This document shows positions 35,623-43,992 of a stretch of DNA of 64,000 nt, piece by piece. The translations under genes and the position numbers were made by a program. Position 1 is the stretch's first letter. Every line of letters starts with the position of its first letter. The notes beneath the pieces were generated by a model. It ran no database searches, was not told the DNA's origin, and saw only the letters and a list, made by a program, of their open reading frames with translations. Source of the stretch: Peribacillus sp044761665 (GTDB lineage: Bacteria; Bacillota; Bacilli; Bacillales; DSM-1321); contig NZ_JBIWCW010000003.1 of the NCBI RefSeq assembly GCF_044761665.1, positions 1 to 64,000 on the forward strand, read 5' to 3'.

Positions 35623-35715
35623 ATGGGTACTTTTGAAGTTCTATCTCTCATGCTTGGTTTTGGCATGTTTGTCATTGCGATTCTTGATTTTAAAAATCAT
35701 GATAGGAATTCTTGA
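35623..35715 (+). CDS. Putative holin-like type I toxin (TxpA/BsrG family)
   Basis: 30 residues, MGTFEVLSLMLGFGMFVI then AILDFKNHDRNS. This matches the holin-like toxin family: short N-terminus with F/Y-E-x-L, LMLxFGxF membrane segment, and a basic or polar tail. AAAGGAGGCGAT lies 10 bases before the ATG. Such peptides depolarise the cell's own membrane and are held silent by an antisense RNA. No protein antitoxin is expected. I could not pick out the antisense promoter with confidence; it should lie on the minus strand between 35715 and 35850. Too short for standard gene finding. Confidence 0.72.
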   Translation: MGTFEVLSLMLGFGMFVIAILDFKNHDRNS

Positions 35716-35815
35716 ATGTTTGGTTTTAGATTGGAATTAATTAGGTAATTTTTGATCTAGCGAGATAGGCGTTTCATAACAGCCATTCTGGATTGACAAA
35801 ATATTGAGCTACCCT

Positions 35816-35844
35816 TATTGTACTAATAGACCGGTTGTTATAAT
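35816..35844 (+). promoter_or_regulatory. lmrA promoter with LmrA-like operator
   Basis: TATAAT at 35839-35844; TAGACCGGTT (35827-35836) lies just before it and resembles the conserved TAGACCRGTCTA box bound by LmrA/QdoR in B. subtilis. Autoregulation is likely. Confidence 0.5.
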
Positions 35845-35864
35845 TTTCTAGGAGTGATTCAGTA

Positions 35865-36437
35865 ATGGGTGATAAACGAACATCTAAAGAAATCCTTATT
35901 GAAGCTGCTTCTCGACTTTTTAGAATCCGTGGATATTATGGTGTAGGACTAAAGGGAATCATTGAGGAAAGCAACATTCCAAAAGGTTCGCTTTATCATT
36001 ATTTCCCTAAGGGCAAAGAGGAACTCGCCATCGAGGCGATTAATCATGCTAAAGAGGTTGTCTTACGGGATATAAAACATGTATTCGAGAGTAATGAGGA
36101 CCCTGTCAAGGCACTTCAGGATCATGTCTATGAAGTATCTAAGTTGTTCGGTGAAAAGGGAGAGCTCATTGGTTTGCCAATTGGTACGATAGCGGCAGAA
36201 ACATATTCAACGAGTGAACCAATCAGAATGGCCTGTCAGGATGCTTTTGCTCAGTGGCAATCCATTTATGTGAATAAATTTCTGGATGCGGGATACAGTG
36301 TAGAGCGGTCGAAAGATTTGAGCATTGTTATCAATGCTTTAATCGAAGGAGGTATCCTGTTATCGTTAACGGCGAAAAATGCGGAACCTCTAGAAGCGAT
36401 TGCCAAACTTATCCCGTCATTATTTATAGGTAAATAA
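35865..36437 (+). CDS. lmrA: TetR-family repressor LmrA-like
   Basis: 190 residues. Helix-turn-helix (about 8-52) LIEAASRLFRIRGYYGVGLKGIIEES in parts, then KGSLYHYFPKGKEELA, the LmrA/YxaF-type TetR pattern. The C-terminal domain ends SLTAKNAEPLEAIAKLIPSLF, as in the B. subtilis LmrA/QdoR subgroup. It is directly upstream of the lmrB-like efflux gene, same strand, 64 bases apart, so the operon mirrors lmrAB. Ligands of this subgroup are flavonoids. AGGAGTG precedes the ATG. Confidence 0.87.
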   Translation: MGDKRTSKEILIEAASRLFRIRGYYGVGLKGIIEESNIPKGSLYHYFPKGKEELAIEAINHAKEVVLRDIKHVFESNEDPVKALQDHVYEVSKLFGEKGELIGLPIGTIAAETYSTSEPIRMACQDAFAQWQSIYVNKFLDAGYSVERSKDLSIVINALIEGGILLSLTAKNAEPLEAIAKLIPSLFIGK

Positions 36438-36501
36438 GACTTACCAGAAAAACTATGAATAGCTAGGTCAATTCAAGTAATAATTGGAGGGAATTAATTT
36501 T

Positions 36502-37941
36502 ATGTCAGATGCAACACAGCAACAAAGTCCAAATCCGGCTATTCGAACGACCCCTATATTGATCGCTTTTCTAATAGCAGGGTTCATCGGACTATTTAGT
36601 GAAACAGCTTTAAATATGGCACTGGGCGATTTAATCGAAGAATTCAGTGTCAGCCCTTCCACGATACAGTGGTTAACGACAGGATATCTATTGACTCTGG
36701 GGATTTTAGTCCCGGTTTCAGGGCTCTTGATTCAGTGGTTCAGTACTCGTCAATTATTCTTTGCTTCATTGATATTTTCCATCATTGGGACGCTTGTAGC
36801 CGCAATAGCTCCAGGTTTTGGCCTGTTGCTGGTAGCTCGTGTCATTCAGGCGATTGGAACAGCATTGTTGTTACCACTTATGTTCAATACGATATTATTG
36901 ATTTTCCCGGTTCATAAACGTGGGGCAACGATGGGGCTAATGGGCCTTGTCATCATGTTCGCACCAGCGATCGGACCAACGGTTTCTGGCCTGATTCTTG
37001 AACACCTCACATGGAATTGGATTTTCTGGATTTCCTTGCCTTTCCTTGTTTTTGCCTTATTATTTGGATTGGTTTACATGCAAAATGTCTCACCTATTAC
37101 TAAACCTAAAATCGACATTCCATCGATTATCTTATCGACGATCGGTTTTGGCGGAATCGTGTATGGCTTCAGCATGGCCGGGGATAAAGGATGGGGTAGT
37201 GCCATCGTCTTAATTACCCTTATTATCGGTTTGATTGGCTTACTTTCATTCTCATTAAGACAATTGAAGATGGAAAAGCCGATGATTGATTTGAGAGTCA
37301 TGAAATACCCAATGTTTACATTAGGATTAATCACGGTTTTCCTTGCCTTCATGGTCATACTGTCTTCCATGATCCTATTGCCACTGTACTTGCAAACGGG
37401 AATGGCATTAGCTGCTTTCACGGCTGGTCTTGTGCTATTGCCGGGTGGAATCCTGAACGGGATCATGTCTCCGATAACTGGTCGCATTTTTGACAAGTAT
37501 GGTCCAAGAGGGTTAGTCACTCCAGGATTCATCATCGTGATTATCGTGTTATGGTTCTTATCGAATGTCACGACGGAAACGACGATCACCACGATCATCG
37601 TCCTGCATTCGTTATTGATGGTCGGTGTCTCCTTAGTGATGATGCCTGCACAGACAAATGGCCTTAATCAGCTCCCGAAAGATCTATATCCCGATGGAAC
37701 TGCTTTAATGAATACATTGCAACAAGTGTCGGGTGCAATTGGTACGACAGTAGCGATTACGATCATGTCAGCTTCGCAAAAATCGTATATGATGGAAGTG
37801 GAGAATCCTTTAGACCCAACCGTTCTAGGCGCAGCGTTGACCGCAGGTGTTCAAGACGCCTTTATTTTTGGTTTGCTTCTTGCAGTCGTTGGTCTGGTTG
37901 TTTCCCTTTTCATTAAAAACGCACGCGAAAAACAAGCATAA
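36502..37941 (+). CDS. lmrB: MFS drug efflux protein LmrB-like (DHA2, 14 TM)
   Basis: 479 residues, equal to B. subtilis LmrB. Fourteen membrane segments; motif ALNMALGDLIEEFSVSPSTIQWLTTGYLL and the DHA2 motif C region GPTVSGLILEHLTWNWIFWI, read in parts. Proton-driven export of lincomycin, puromycin-like drugs or flavonoids is known for the family. The start is ATG 36502 after GGAGGG; a TTG 18 bases upstream is inside the ribosome binding region. Second gene of the lmrAB operon. Confidence 0.9.
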   Translation: MSDATQQQSPNPAIRTTPILIAFLIAGFIGLFSETALNMALGDLIEEFSVSPSTIQWLTTGYLLTLGILVPVSGLLIQWFSTRQLFFASLIFSIIGTLVAAIAPGFGLLLVARVIQAIGTALLLPLMFNTILLIFPVHKRGATMGLMGLVIMFAPAIGPTVSGLILEHLTWNWIFWISLPFLVFALLFGLVYMQNVSPITKPKIDIPSIILSTIGFGGIVYGFSMAGDKGWGSAIVLITLIIGLIGLLSFSLRQLKMEKPMIDLRVMKYPMFTLGLITVFLAFMVILSSMILLPLYLQTGMALAAFTAGLVLLPGGILNGIMSPITGRIFDKYGPRGLVTPGFIIVIIVLWFLSNVTTETTITTIIVLHSLLMVGVSLVMMPAQTNGLNQLPKDLYPDGTALMNTLQQVSGAIGTTVAITIMSASQKSYMMEVENPLDPTVLGAALTAGVQDAFIFGLLLAVVGLVVSLFIKNAREKQA

Positions 37942-37989
37942 AAAAAGTAGCCAGAAAGAGATCATGATCTCTTCTGGCTACTTTTTTAT
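37941..37989. terminator. Bidirectional terminator
   Basis: AAAAAAGTAGCCAGAA ... TTCTGGCTACTTTTTT between convergent efflux genes. Confidence 0.88.
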
Positions 37990-38001
37990 TTAAATCTTAT
38001 A

Positions 38002-39210
38002 TCAAGCCAATCCGGATTTCTTAAGCTCTTGCATTGATGCACGTTCTTTTTTTCCATGCAAGAAATAGTAAAGAACAGTAGTGACAAGGACGAGGATACC
38101 CAAGATGATGTACAAATTGCTGTATCCCGTTTTTGGAATGATGAATCCTAGAAGGTAAGGTCCAAAACCAAGTCCCGCGTCAAGTGCGATAAAGAAAGTG
38201 GAAGTGGCCAGCCCCATACGGTGAGGCGGCGTCAATTTGACAGCGATGGCTTGGGTGCTCGATTGCATATTGCCAAAGCCAAGGCCGATCAGGATCCCGG
38301 CTAAAAGCAGGGTAAAACTTGTGGTTGCTGTACTTAGAAGTAACATACCTCCAGCGAAGATAATGAAGGTAGGGTACATAATGTAGTTCGCACCTTTGGA
38401 GTCCATTAAGCGGCCTGTGAAAGGACGCGATACCAATACGGCGACCGCATAGACAAGGAAGAAGAAGCTTGCCGTGCTGACCAGGTTAATTTCAATCGCA
38501 TAAAAATTAATATAGGACAGGACGCTGGAGTAACAGAAAGCGACTAGTAGCGTAATGATTGCAATTGGAACGGCGTTTGGCTCAATAAAGCTAGAGAGCT
38601 TAAAGCCTTTAACCTCAGATGCCTTGGTTGAGGTCTCTAATTTAGGAACAAATACGAAAAGGGATGTAATCACCGCGATTATGCCTAAGGCCACGGAGAA
38701 TCCTAATATCACTTGAAATGAAGCATGCTGACTTAAGGAAAGGCCGATGAAGGGACCGATTGCTGTAGCCAATGTTGCACTCATGCTGAAGTAGCCGATG
38801 CCTTCCGCTTTTCTCGTGACCGGGATGATCTGGGCCACGATCGTTCCTGAGGCAGTGCCGGCCATTCCCATCGTAAAACCATGAATTAAGCGGTTAAAGA
38901 GGAGAAAGGAAACTCCGAAATCCACAAAGTATAAGATGGTCGCCAATGTGAAGAGAACCAATCCCATGATTAATGTTTTCTTCCGGCCGATTGAATTGAT
39001 GAAGCGACCGATCATGAGTCGGCCAATTAATGAACCGATAATGAAAATTCCGGTTATAAGTCCTGCCTGGCTCGTTGTGGCACCGTATTCTTCTACCGCA
39101 TAGACCCCGATAGTGACCATTAATAAATAAAAGATTAACGTGATGAAAAAGTTGACGGAAGAAACGATGGTAAAGTCCTTCGTCCACAATTTTTGTTTAG
39201 ATTGTTGCAA
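38002..39210 (-). CDS. MFS transporter (12 TM), YwoG-like
   Basis: 402 residues, twelve membrane segments, with the DHA1 motif A GRLMIGRFINSIGRKK after helix 2. Second gene of a two-gene unit behind a MarR regulator, 13 bases downstream of its stop. The MarR-MFS order matches B. subtilis ywoHG, as recalled. Probable proton-coupled exporter of a small toxic compound; substrate unknown. Confidence 0.88.
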   Translation of the reverse strand: MQQSKQKLWTKDFTIVSSVNFFITLIFYLLMVTIGVYAVEEYGATTSQAGLITGIFIIGSLIGRLMIGRFINSIGRKKTLIMGLVLFTLATILYFVDFGVSFLLFNRLIHGFTMGMAGTASGTIVAQIIPVTRKAEGIGYFSMSATLATAIGPFIGLSLSQHASFQVILGFSVALGIIAVITSLFVFVPKLETSTKASEVKGFKLSSFIEPNAVPIAIITLLVAFCYSSVLSYINFYAIEINLVSTASFFFLVYAVAVLVSRPFTGRLMDSKGANYIMYPTFIIFAGGMLLLSTATTSFTLLLAGILIGLGFGNMQSSTQAIAVKLTPPHRMGLATSTFFIALDAGLGFGPYLLGFIIPKTGYSNLYIILGILVLVTTVLYYFLHGKKERASMQELKKSGLA

Positions 39211-39223
39211 TTTTCTTGTCTCC

Positions 39224-39649
39224 TCACTTTATAAGTTTTTGTCGTATGTCTTGCATAATGCGAATGGCCTCTTGTTGTTCAGTTTCCGTAATGCCCTTCA
39301 AGATATCCTGCTCGAATTGATCGATGGTCACACGTACTTCCAGATAGATATTTCTACCCAAGTCAGTAAGTTGCATGATTTTTTCACGCTTATCCTTACC
39401 TGGGATTTGTTCCACATAACCGAGTTCTTCCAATCGGTTAATGGTCCGTGTGACCGTCGGTTTTTCCACACCTTGATAATTGGATAGCTCTACAAGCGTT
39501 GAAGGACCGTCATTAAATAAACGGTACAAAATCGTCCATTGCGCTCTGTATAGATTGTGTTTACCAAGCTCGATATTAAGGTTATTTTCAAAAGGCCTGT
39601 ATAATAGCACTAATTGATGGAAGAATTTGCGATACGTCTCGATTTTCAT
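39224..39649 (-). CDS. MarR-family repressor
   Basis: 141 residues, winged-helix MarR: QWTILYRLFNDGPSTLVELSNYQ, VTRTINRLEELGYVEQIPGKDKREKIMQLTDLG. The start is taken as ATG 39649 because GAGGGG lies just before it; the in-frame ATG at 39664 overlaps the palindromic operator. It leads the MarR-MFS operon and most likely represses it from that site until a phenolic or drug ligand binds. Confidence 0.88.
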   Translation of the reverse strand: MKIETYRKFFHQLVLLYRPFENNLNIELGKHNLYRAQWTILYRLFNDGPSTLVELSNYQGVEKPTVTRTINRLEELGYVEQIPGKDKREKIMQLTDLGRNIYLEVRVTIDQFEQDILKGITETEQQEAIRIMQDIRQKLIK

Positions 39650-39662
39650 TGCCCCCTCGTCC

Positions 39663-39689
39663 ATTATAGTTACCCTTGGTAACTATAAT
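39663..39689. promoter_or_regulatory. 12-bp palindrome, MarR operator candidate
   Basis: ATTATAGTTACC-CTT-GGTAACTATAAT, directly before the MarR gene. The half-site ATAGTTACC is typical for MarR-type proteins. Confidence 0.75.
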
Positions 39690-39787
39690 AGTGTACCAGA
39701 TATATGAAAGGTCTGTATAGGGAAAACATGATTAGTGGTGTAAGGAGAGAGGAATGGTGATGGAACGTTTAGGATTTACCATAAGGG

Positions 39788-39878
39788 CTACATAATAGAA
39801 TAGTATGGAAGGAAAGTAAGCATAAATTTTGACCGAAGTTATTAGATAATGCTACGCTTACTTTTATATATTATGTAG
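39788..39878 (+). promoter_or_regulatory. Nested inverted repeats upstream of yfmJ
   Basis: Outer arms CTACATAAT (39788-39796) and ATTATGTAG (39870-39878); inner arms AAAGTAAGC (39813-39821) and GCTTACTTT (39856-39864). ATGCT at 39849-39853 can pair with AGCAT (39819-39823) instead. May be a structured leader or two operator pairs. Confidence 0.4.
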
Positions 39879-39900
39879 TAAATATCAAGGAGGAATACAC

Positions 39901-40929
39901 ATGACACAATCAAAACAACAAACAATCACTTTGGCAAACCGACCAAAAGGGATGCCTTCAAAAGAAGACTTCAAATTTGTGGAGCGTGAAGTTCCTACAC
40001 CAGAAGATAATCAAGTGCTAGTACGGACACTTTATTTATCCGTTGATCCTTATATGCGTGGAAGAATGCAAGACACTAAATCATATATTGCCCCATTTGA
40101 ATTGAACAAGGTCATCACGGGCGGCGTAGTGGCTGAAGTGGTAGAATCCAAATCTGATTCCTTCAAGCAGGGAGATGTCGTTGTGGGGAACATTGACTGG
40201 GCAGAATATACGATCGTCAATGAAAAGCAAGTCCGAGTGATTGATCCTAAAGTTGCGCCAATCACGACTCATTTAGGGATACTGGGAATGACGGGATTAA
40301 CAGCATACTTTGGATTATTGGATATCGGTAAACCACAAGAAGGCGAAACGGTCGTTGTGTCCGGAGCAGCTGGAGCTGTTGGTTCGGTAGTTGGACAAAT
40401 CGCTAAAATCAAAGGGGCCAAGGTAGTAGGCATTGCCGGTACGGATGAAAAAATTGAGTACTTAACTAAAGAATTGGGCTTTGATGGAGCGGTGAATTAT
40501 AAGAAAGATAGTTTTGAAACAGACTTGAAAAATGCTGTTCCTAATGGCGTGGATGTTTATTTTGATAATGTTGGCGGAGAAGTAACAGATGCTGTTTTCA
40601 AATTATTAAATACGAATGCACGTATTCCATTATGTGGTGCGATTTCTTCTTATAATGCAGAAGGAAAAGATCTTGGACCGCGTCTGCAATCCGCGATGAT
40701 TAAAACGAGTGCGCTTATGAAAGGTTTCACAGTCGGCAATTATGCGGATCGTTTCCAAGAAGGCGCTTCAGCCTTGGGCCAATGGCTGCAAGAAGGTAAA
40801 CTGAAATATGAAGAAACGATTGTGGAAGGGTTCGAGAACACGCCTGGAGCATTTTTAGACTTATTCGAAGGTAAAAATCTTGGCAAGCAACTTGTAAAAG
40901 TTGCCGATCCAAAATATGCAACGTTATAA
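39901..40929 (+). CDS. yfmJ: NADP-dependent oxidoreductase YfmJ-like
   Basis: 342 residues of the leukotriene B4 12-hydroxydehydrogenase/CurA branch of medium-chain reductases. DPYMRGRMQDTKSY, GMTGLTAYFGLLDIG and the NADPH site VVSGAAGAVGSVVGQIAK are all as recalled for B. subtilis YfmJ. No zinc ligands. The family reduces the double bond of enones with NADPH, so a role in detoxifying reactive carbonyls is likely. AAGGAGG precedes the ATG. The leader carries nested inverted repeats. Confidence 0.92.
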   Translation: MTQSKQQTITLANRPKGMPSKEDFKFVEREVPTPEDNQVLVRTLYLSVDPYMRGRMQDTKSYIAPFELNKVITGGVVAEVVESKSDSFKQGDVVVGNIDWAEYTIVNEKQVRVIDPKVAPITTHLGILGMTGLTAYFGLLDIGKPQEGETVVVSGAAGAVGSVVGQIAKIKGAKVVGIAGTDEKIEYLTKELGFDGAVNYKKDSFETDLKNAVPNGVDVYFDNVGGEVTDAVFKLLNTNARIPLCGAISSYNAEGKDLGPRLQSAMIKTSALMKGFTVGNYADRFQEGASALGQWLQEGKLKYEETIVEGFENTPGAFLDLFEGKNLGKQLVKVADPKYATL

Positions 40930-40940
40930 TTTTTCATCAC

Positions 40941-40977
40941 AGGCATAGTAGAGAGAGACCTTTACTATGCCTTTTTC
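40941..40977 (+). terminator. Terminator after yfmJ
   Basis: AGGCATAGTA ... TTACTATGCCTTTTT hairpin. Confidence 0.85.
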
Positions 40978-41086
40978 TTTGGTCTCATGATGGCTATCTA
41001 AATTTTTTGTCTTTTTTTATTGAAATATGTGTAAATAATCCAAACTTCCATATAAAATGTAAATACAGACAGAAAGGTGATGGACT

Positions 41087-41500
41087 ATGTCAAACGTTGC
41101 GAAATTCCGCGATTTCTTAAACCGGGAAAAAATCTTTATGAATGAGCTGAAGAAGGATGGTATCACCTTTTTCAGGGCCGAACAGAAGTTAAAGGATGGG
41201 TGGAAGGTCTTTTTGGTCTTTTCTTTTAATCAAGATGAAAAGGTGGCGGACTTATTTTGTTTCAATGTAGCGGAACTAAAGAATCCTGATAAGAAAATGG
41301 ATGTACATAGGTTGTTGAATGAATATAATGCAAATTTCCGATATTCGAAGTTGTACGAGGAGAATGGGACGATTTCCATCCGCTATGCATATTCCCTAGA
41401 TGGAGAATTTCAACCGGATTTAGGATTCCGAAAGTTGATCATGCTCTTTGAGACGGCAGATCAAGTTTATCCACGGCTTATGGAAGTCATCTGGTCCTAA
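41087..41500 (+). CDS. YbjN-like domain protein, function unknown
   Basis: 137 residues, soluble alpha/beta. The order (strand-rich FFRAEQKLKDGWKVFLVFSF, then KKMDVHRLLNEYNANFRYSKLYEENGTISIRYAYSLDGE, then a final helix with YPRLMEVIW) resembles the YbjN/type III chaperone-like fold, in which a helix packs on a sheet. This is a fold-level impression only. GAAAGGTGATGG precedes the ATG. Monocistronic. Confidence 0.6.
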   Translation: MSNVAKFRDFLNREKIFMNELKKDGITFFRAEQKLKDGWKVFLVFSFNQDEKVADLFCFNVAELKNPDKKMDVHRLLNEYNANFRYSKLYEENGTISIRYAYSLDGEFQPDLGFRKLIMLFETADQVYPRLMEVIWS

Positions 41501-41516
41501 TCACCTCGATGATTGG

Positions 41517-41542
41517 AAAGTTCTCTTTTTAGGGAACTTTTT
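41517..41542 (+). terminator. Terminator
   Basis: AAAGTTCTC ... GGAACTTTTT after the YbjN-like gene. Confidence 0.7.
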
Positions 41543-41613
41543 AACATTTTTTATAGGCCAAAGCATAGAATAGTCATATCTCAGTAAATTATAATTTTTT
41601 TCTTAAAAGACTA

Positions 41614-41642
41614 TTGCATTTCTTTAGAATTAGCTATATAAT
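41614..41642 (+). promoter_or_regulatory. Promoter of tRNA-Gly copy 1
   Basis: TTGCAT (41614-41619), 17 bases, TATAAT (41637-41642). Confidence 0.7.
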
Positions 41643-41684
41643 TATTTTTGTTGTTAGTCATTCGACAAAGTTCTACAAAAACCT

Positions 41685-41758
41685 GCGGGTGTAGTTTAGT
41701 GGTAAAACCTCAGCCTTCCAAGCTGATGATGAGGGTTCGATTCCCTTCACCCGCTCCA
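41685..41758 (+). tRNA. tRNA-Gly (TCC), copy 1
   Basis: Complete cloverleaf, anticodon TCC, encoded CCA. Own promoter; the downstream hairpin has decayed compared with copy 2. Confidence 0.96.
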
Positions 41759-41889
41759 ATCATACATACTCATAACGCAGGGTTTCGTTACCTGGAGAAC
41801 GGGGCCTTGGGTTTTTTATATTTACTAGAATGCTAAACATTCATGGATGAGTGGTAAAAAAGACTTGTGAAAAAAAGTTCAATTAACCA

Positions 41890-41918
41890 TTGCATTTTAT
41901 TCTATTAACCTTTATAAT
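41890..41918 (+). promoter_or_regulatory. Promoter of tRNA-Gly copy 2
   Basis: TTGCAT (41890-41895), 17 bases, TATAAT (41913-41918), as in copy 1. Confidence 0.7.
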
Positions 41919-41958
41919 AATTTTATTAGTTTATTCGACAAAATTCTACAAAAGCCAT

Positions 41959-42032
41959 GCGGGTGTAGTTTAGTGGTAAAACCTCAGCCTTCCAAGCTGA
42001 TGATGAGGGTTCGATTCCCTTCACCCGCTCCA
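41959..42032 (+). tRNA. tRNA-Gly (TCC), copy 2
   Basis: Identical to the tRNA at 41685; anticodon TCC, encoded CCA. Confidence 0.96.
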
Positions 42033-42047
42033 ATTTTACATACTCAT

Positions 42048-42094
42048 AACGCAGGGTTTCGTTACTTGGAGAACGAAGCTTTGCGTTTTTTATA
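42048..42094 (+). terminator. Terminator of tRNA-Gly copy 2
   Basis: AACGCA...TTCGTT pairs with AACGAA...TTGCGTT, then TTTTT. In copy 1 the right arm reads AACGGGGCCTTGGGTT and pairs poorly. Confidence 0.65.
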
Positions 42095-42209
42095 TGCTCG
42101 ATTAAGAAATCCCGCTGTTACAGCTGGGTTTTTTTAATGCCTATATTTGTAAGTATCTGTTCTTTTGCCTATAATCTAGGTAATTGTATATGGAGAGAAG
42201 AGGTTGTTC

Positions 42210-43940
42210 ATGGATAAGAAGTTGAATATCAAATCATTTTTTTCCTTGTTAAGATCGGAAAAGATACCAATGGGAATGGTCACCTTTGTAATGGTGTTGA
42301 GTTTGGTGGAAACGGTGGCGAGCCTTGTGGTGCCATTGGTCACGAAGAATCTGGTCGATATGGTGTCAGGAAGCGGGATTGAGAGGACGACGATCTTCCT
42401 GTTACTTGGTGCATTCATCGTCCAGACCGTTGCGGGAGGATTTTCTTATTACTTTTTGAGCTATATCGGTGAAAATGTTGTGGCCGGTATCCGTCGGAAA
42501 CTGTGGGACCATACGTTGAAACTGCCGATATCCTTTTTCGATTCCCACCAGTCCGGTGAGACGCTAAGCCGGATAACCCAGGATACGAATACAATCAAGA
42601 CGATCATCACCAATCATTTCGTGACATTCATTTCAGGCATCATTTCGATAGTCGGGTCGGTCATCATTTTATTCATGTTGGATTGGCGGATGACGACCAT
42701 CATGCTGAGCATCGTGCCATTGTCTATGTTGATCCTGATTCCGCTTGGTCGGAAGATGTATAAAGTCTCTAAGCAGACACAAGATGAGATGGCTACCTTC
42801 AGTGGAAACCTAGGGAGGGTCCTGAGTGAGGTCCGCCTAGTGAAATCTCATAATGCAGAGGCGATAGAACGGGAAAAAGGCCATGGTGGCGTTAGTGAGC
42901 TCTTTCGTTTCGGCCTGAAGGAGGCGCGCATCCAGGCCATCATTTCCCCCTTCATGACGACGGTCATGATGGTGATCCTTGTGATCCTGATCGGATATGG
43001 GGGAGTACGGGTGGCTTCCGGTGCCTTGACCGCAGGGACGCTAGTGGCCATCATCATCTACATGATTCAAATCATCGTTCCATTCAGTCAGCTAGCCTCG
43101 TTCTTTACGGCCTTTCAAAAGGCAATGGGGGCAACGGAACGGATTCAGAACGTCCTTTCGATACCCGGTGAAACATATGAGGGGAAGCATGATACGTTGG
43201 TTACGGCGGATTTTATATTCAAGAATGTTTCATTTTCCTATCAAACGGCCAAGCCAATCTTACATGACATATCGTTTACGGTTCCAGCTAATAAGACCGT
43301 TGCCCTTGTGGGACCGAGCGGTGGTGGAAAGACGACGATATTCTCGTTGATTGAACGGTTTTATGAACAGACAAATGGGCAAATCATGTTGGGACCGGTG
43401 CCAATCAAGGATATTGACCTTTCGCTATGGCGGTCGCAAATTGGATATGTATCACAGGAAAGTCCGATCATGACCGGTTCGATAAAAGAGAATATAGCGT
43501 ATGGATTGGGCCGCCCTGTGGAATTGGAAGAAATCATGGGTGCGGCAAAAATGGCCAATGCCGATCGATTTATCGAAAAGCTGCCGGATGGTTTCGATAC
43601 CGAGGTAGGGGAAAGGGGCGTGAAGTTGTCAGGTGGTCAACGGCAGCGGATTGCCATTGCCCGCGCTGTGCTGCGTAATCCAAAAATCCTGTTGCTGGAC
43701 GAGGCGACCTCGAATCTGGATAGTGAATCGGAGCTGCTTGTTCAGCAGGCCATCAAAAACCTGATGGCTGGACGGACGACACTGATTATTGCCCATAGGC
43801 TTTCGACCGTGATCGAAGCGGACCAATTGCTCGTAGTGGAAGAAGGTCGGATTACTGGAGCAGGAACCCATGAAGAGTTGCTTACCACTCACGACTTGTA
43901 TCGAAAGCTTGCTACGCAGCAACTGCAACTGCAAAACTGA
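42210..43940 (+). CDS. bmrA: Multidrug ABC exporter, BmrA-like half-transporter
   Basis: 576 residues, membrane domain (six segments, about 20-310) fused to an ATPase. Walker A GPSGGGKTTIF, Q-loop YVSQESPIMTG, signature LSGGQRQRIAIARA, Walker B ILLLDEATSNLDSES and switch His AHRLSTV are complete. The sequence tracks B. subtilis BmrA closely as recalled (FDSHQSGETLSRITQDT, LGRKMYKVSKQTQDE). Works as a homodimer exporting lipophilic drugs. ATG 42210 is taken because AGAGAAGAGG lies upstream; TTG 42204 is an alternative. Confidence 0.92.
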   Translation: MDKKLNIKSFFSLLRSEKIPMGMVTFVMVLSLVETVASLVVPLVTKNLVDMVSGSGIERTTIFLLLGAFIVQTVAGGFSYYFLSYIGENVVAGIRRKLWDHTLKLPISFFDSHQSGETLSRITQDTNTIKTIITNHFVTFISGIISIVGSVIILFMLDWRMTTIMLSIVPLSMLILIPLGRKMYKVSKQTQDEMATFSGNLGRVLSEVRLVKSHNAEAIEREKGHGGVSELFRFGLKEARIQAIISPFMTTVMMVILVILIGYGGVRVASGALTAGTLVAIIIYMIQIIVPFSQLASFFTAFQKAMGATERIQNVLSIPGETYEGKHDTLVTADFIFKNVSFSYQTAKPILHDISFTVPANKTVALVGPSGGGKTTIFSLIERFYEQTNGQIMLGPVPIKDIDLSLWRSQIGYVSQESPIMTGSIKENIAYGLGRPVELEEIMGAAKMANADRFIEKLPDGFDTEVGERGVKLSGGQRQRIAIARAVLRNPKILLLDEATSNLDSESELLVQQAIKNLMAGRTTLIIAHRLSTVIEADQLLVVEEGRITGAGTHEELLTTHDLYRKLATQQLQLQN

Positions 43941-43950
43941 TTACAAGAAT

Positions 43951-43987
43951 AAAACATGGGTCATGTAATACGCGACCCATGTTTTAT
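43951..43987. terminator. Bidirectional terminator
   Basis: AAAACATGGGTC / GACCCATGTTTT between convergent genes. Confidence 0.88.
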
Positions 43988-43992
43988 TTGTT

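Larger units (their letters stand above)
41614..42096 (+). repeat. Tandem duplication of a tRNA-Gly transcription unit
   Basis: Two units (41614-41822 and 41890-42096), offset about 274-276 bases, share promoter spacing, the ATTCGACAAA leader, an identical 74-base tRNA and the trailer starting ACATACTCATAACGCAGGG. The spacer between them is not conserved. Confidence 0.85.

Noticed and set aside
41648..41836. Open frame across tRNA-Gly copy 1
   Set aside because: It covers a complete tRNA and has no ribosome binding site.
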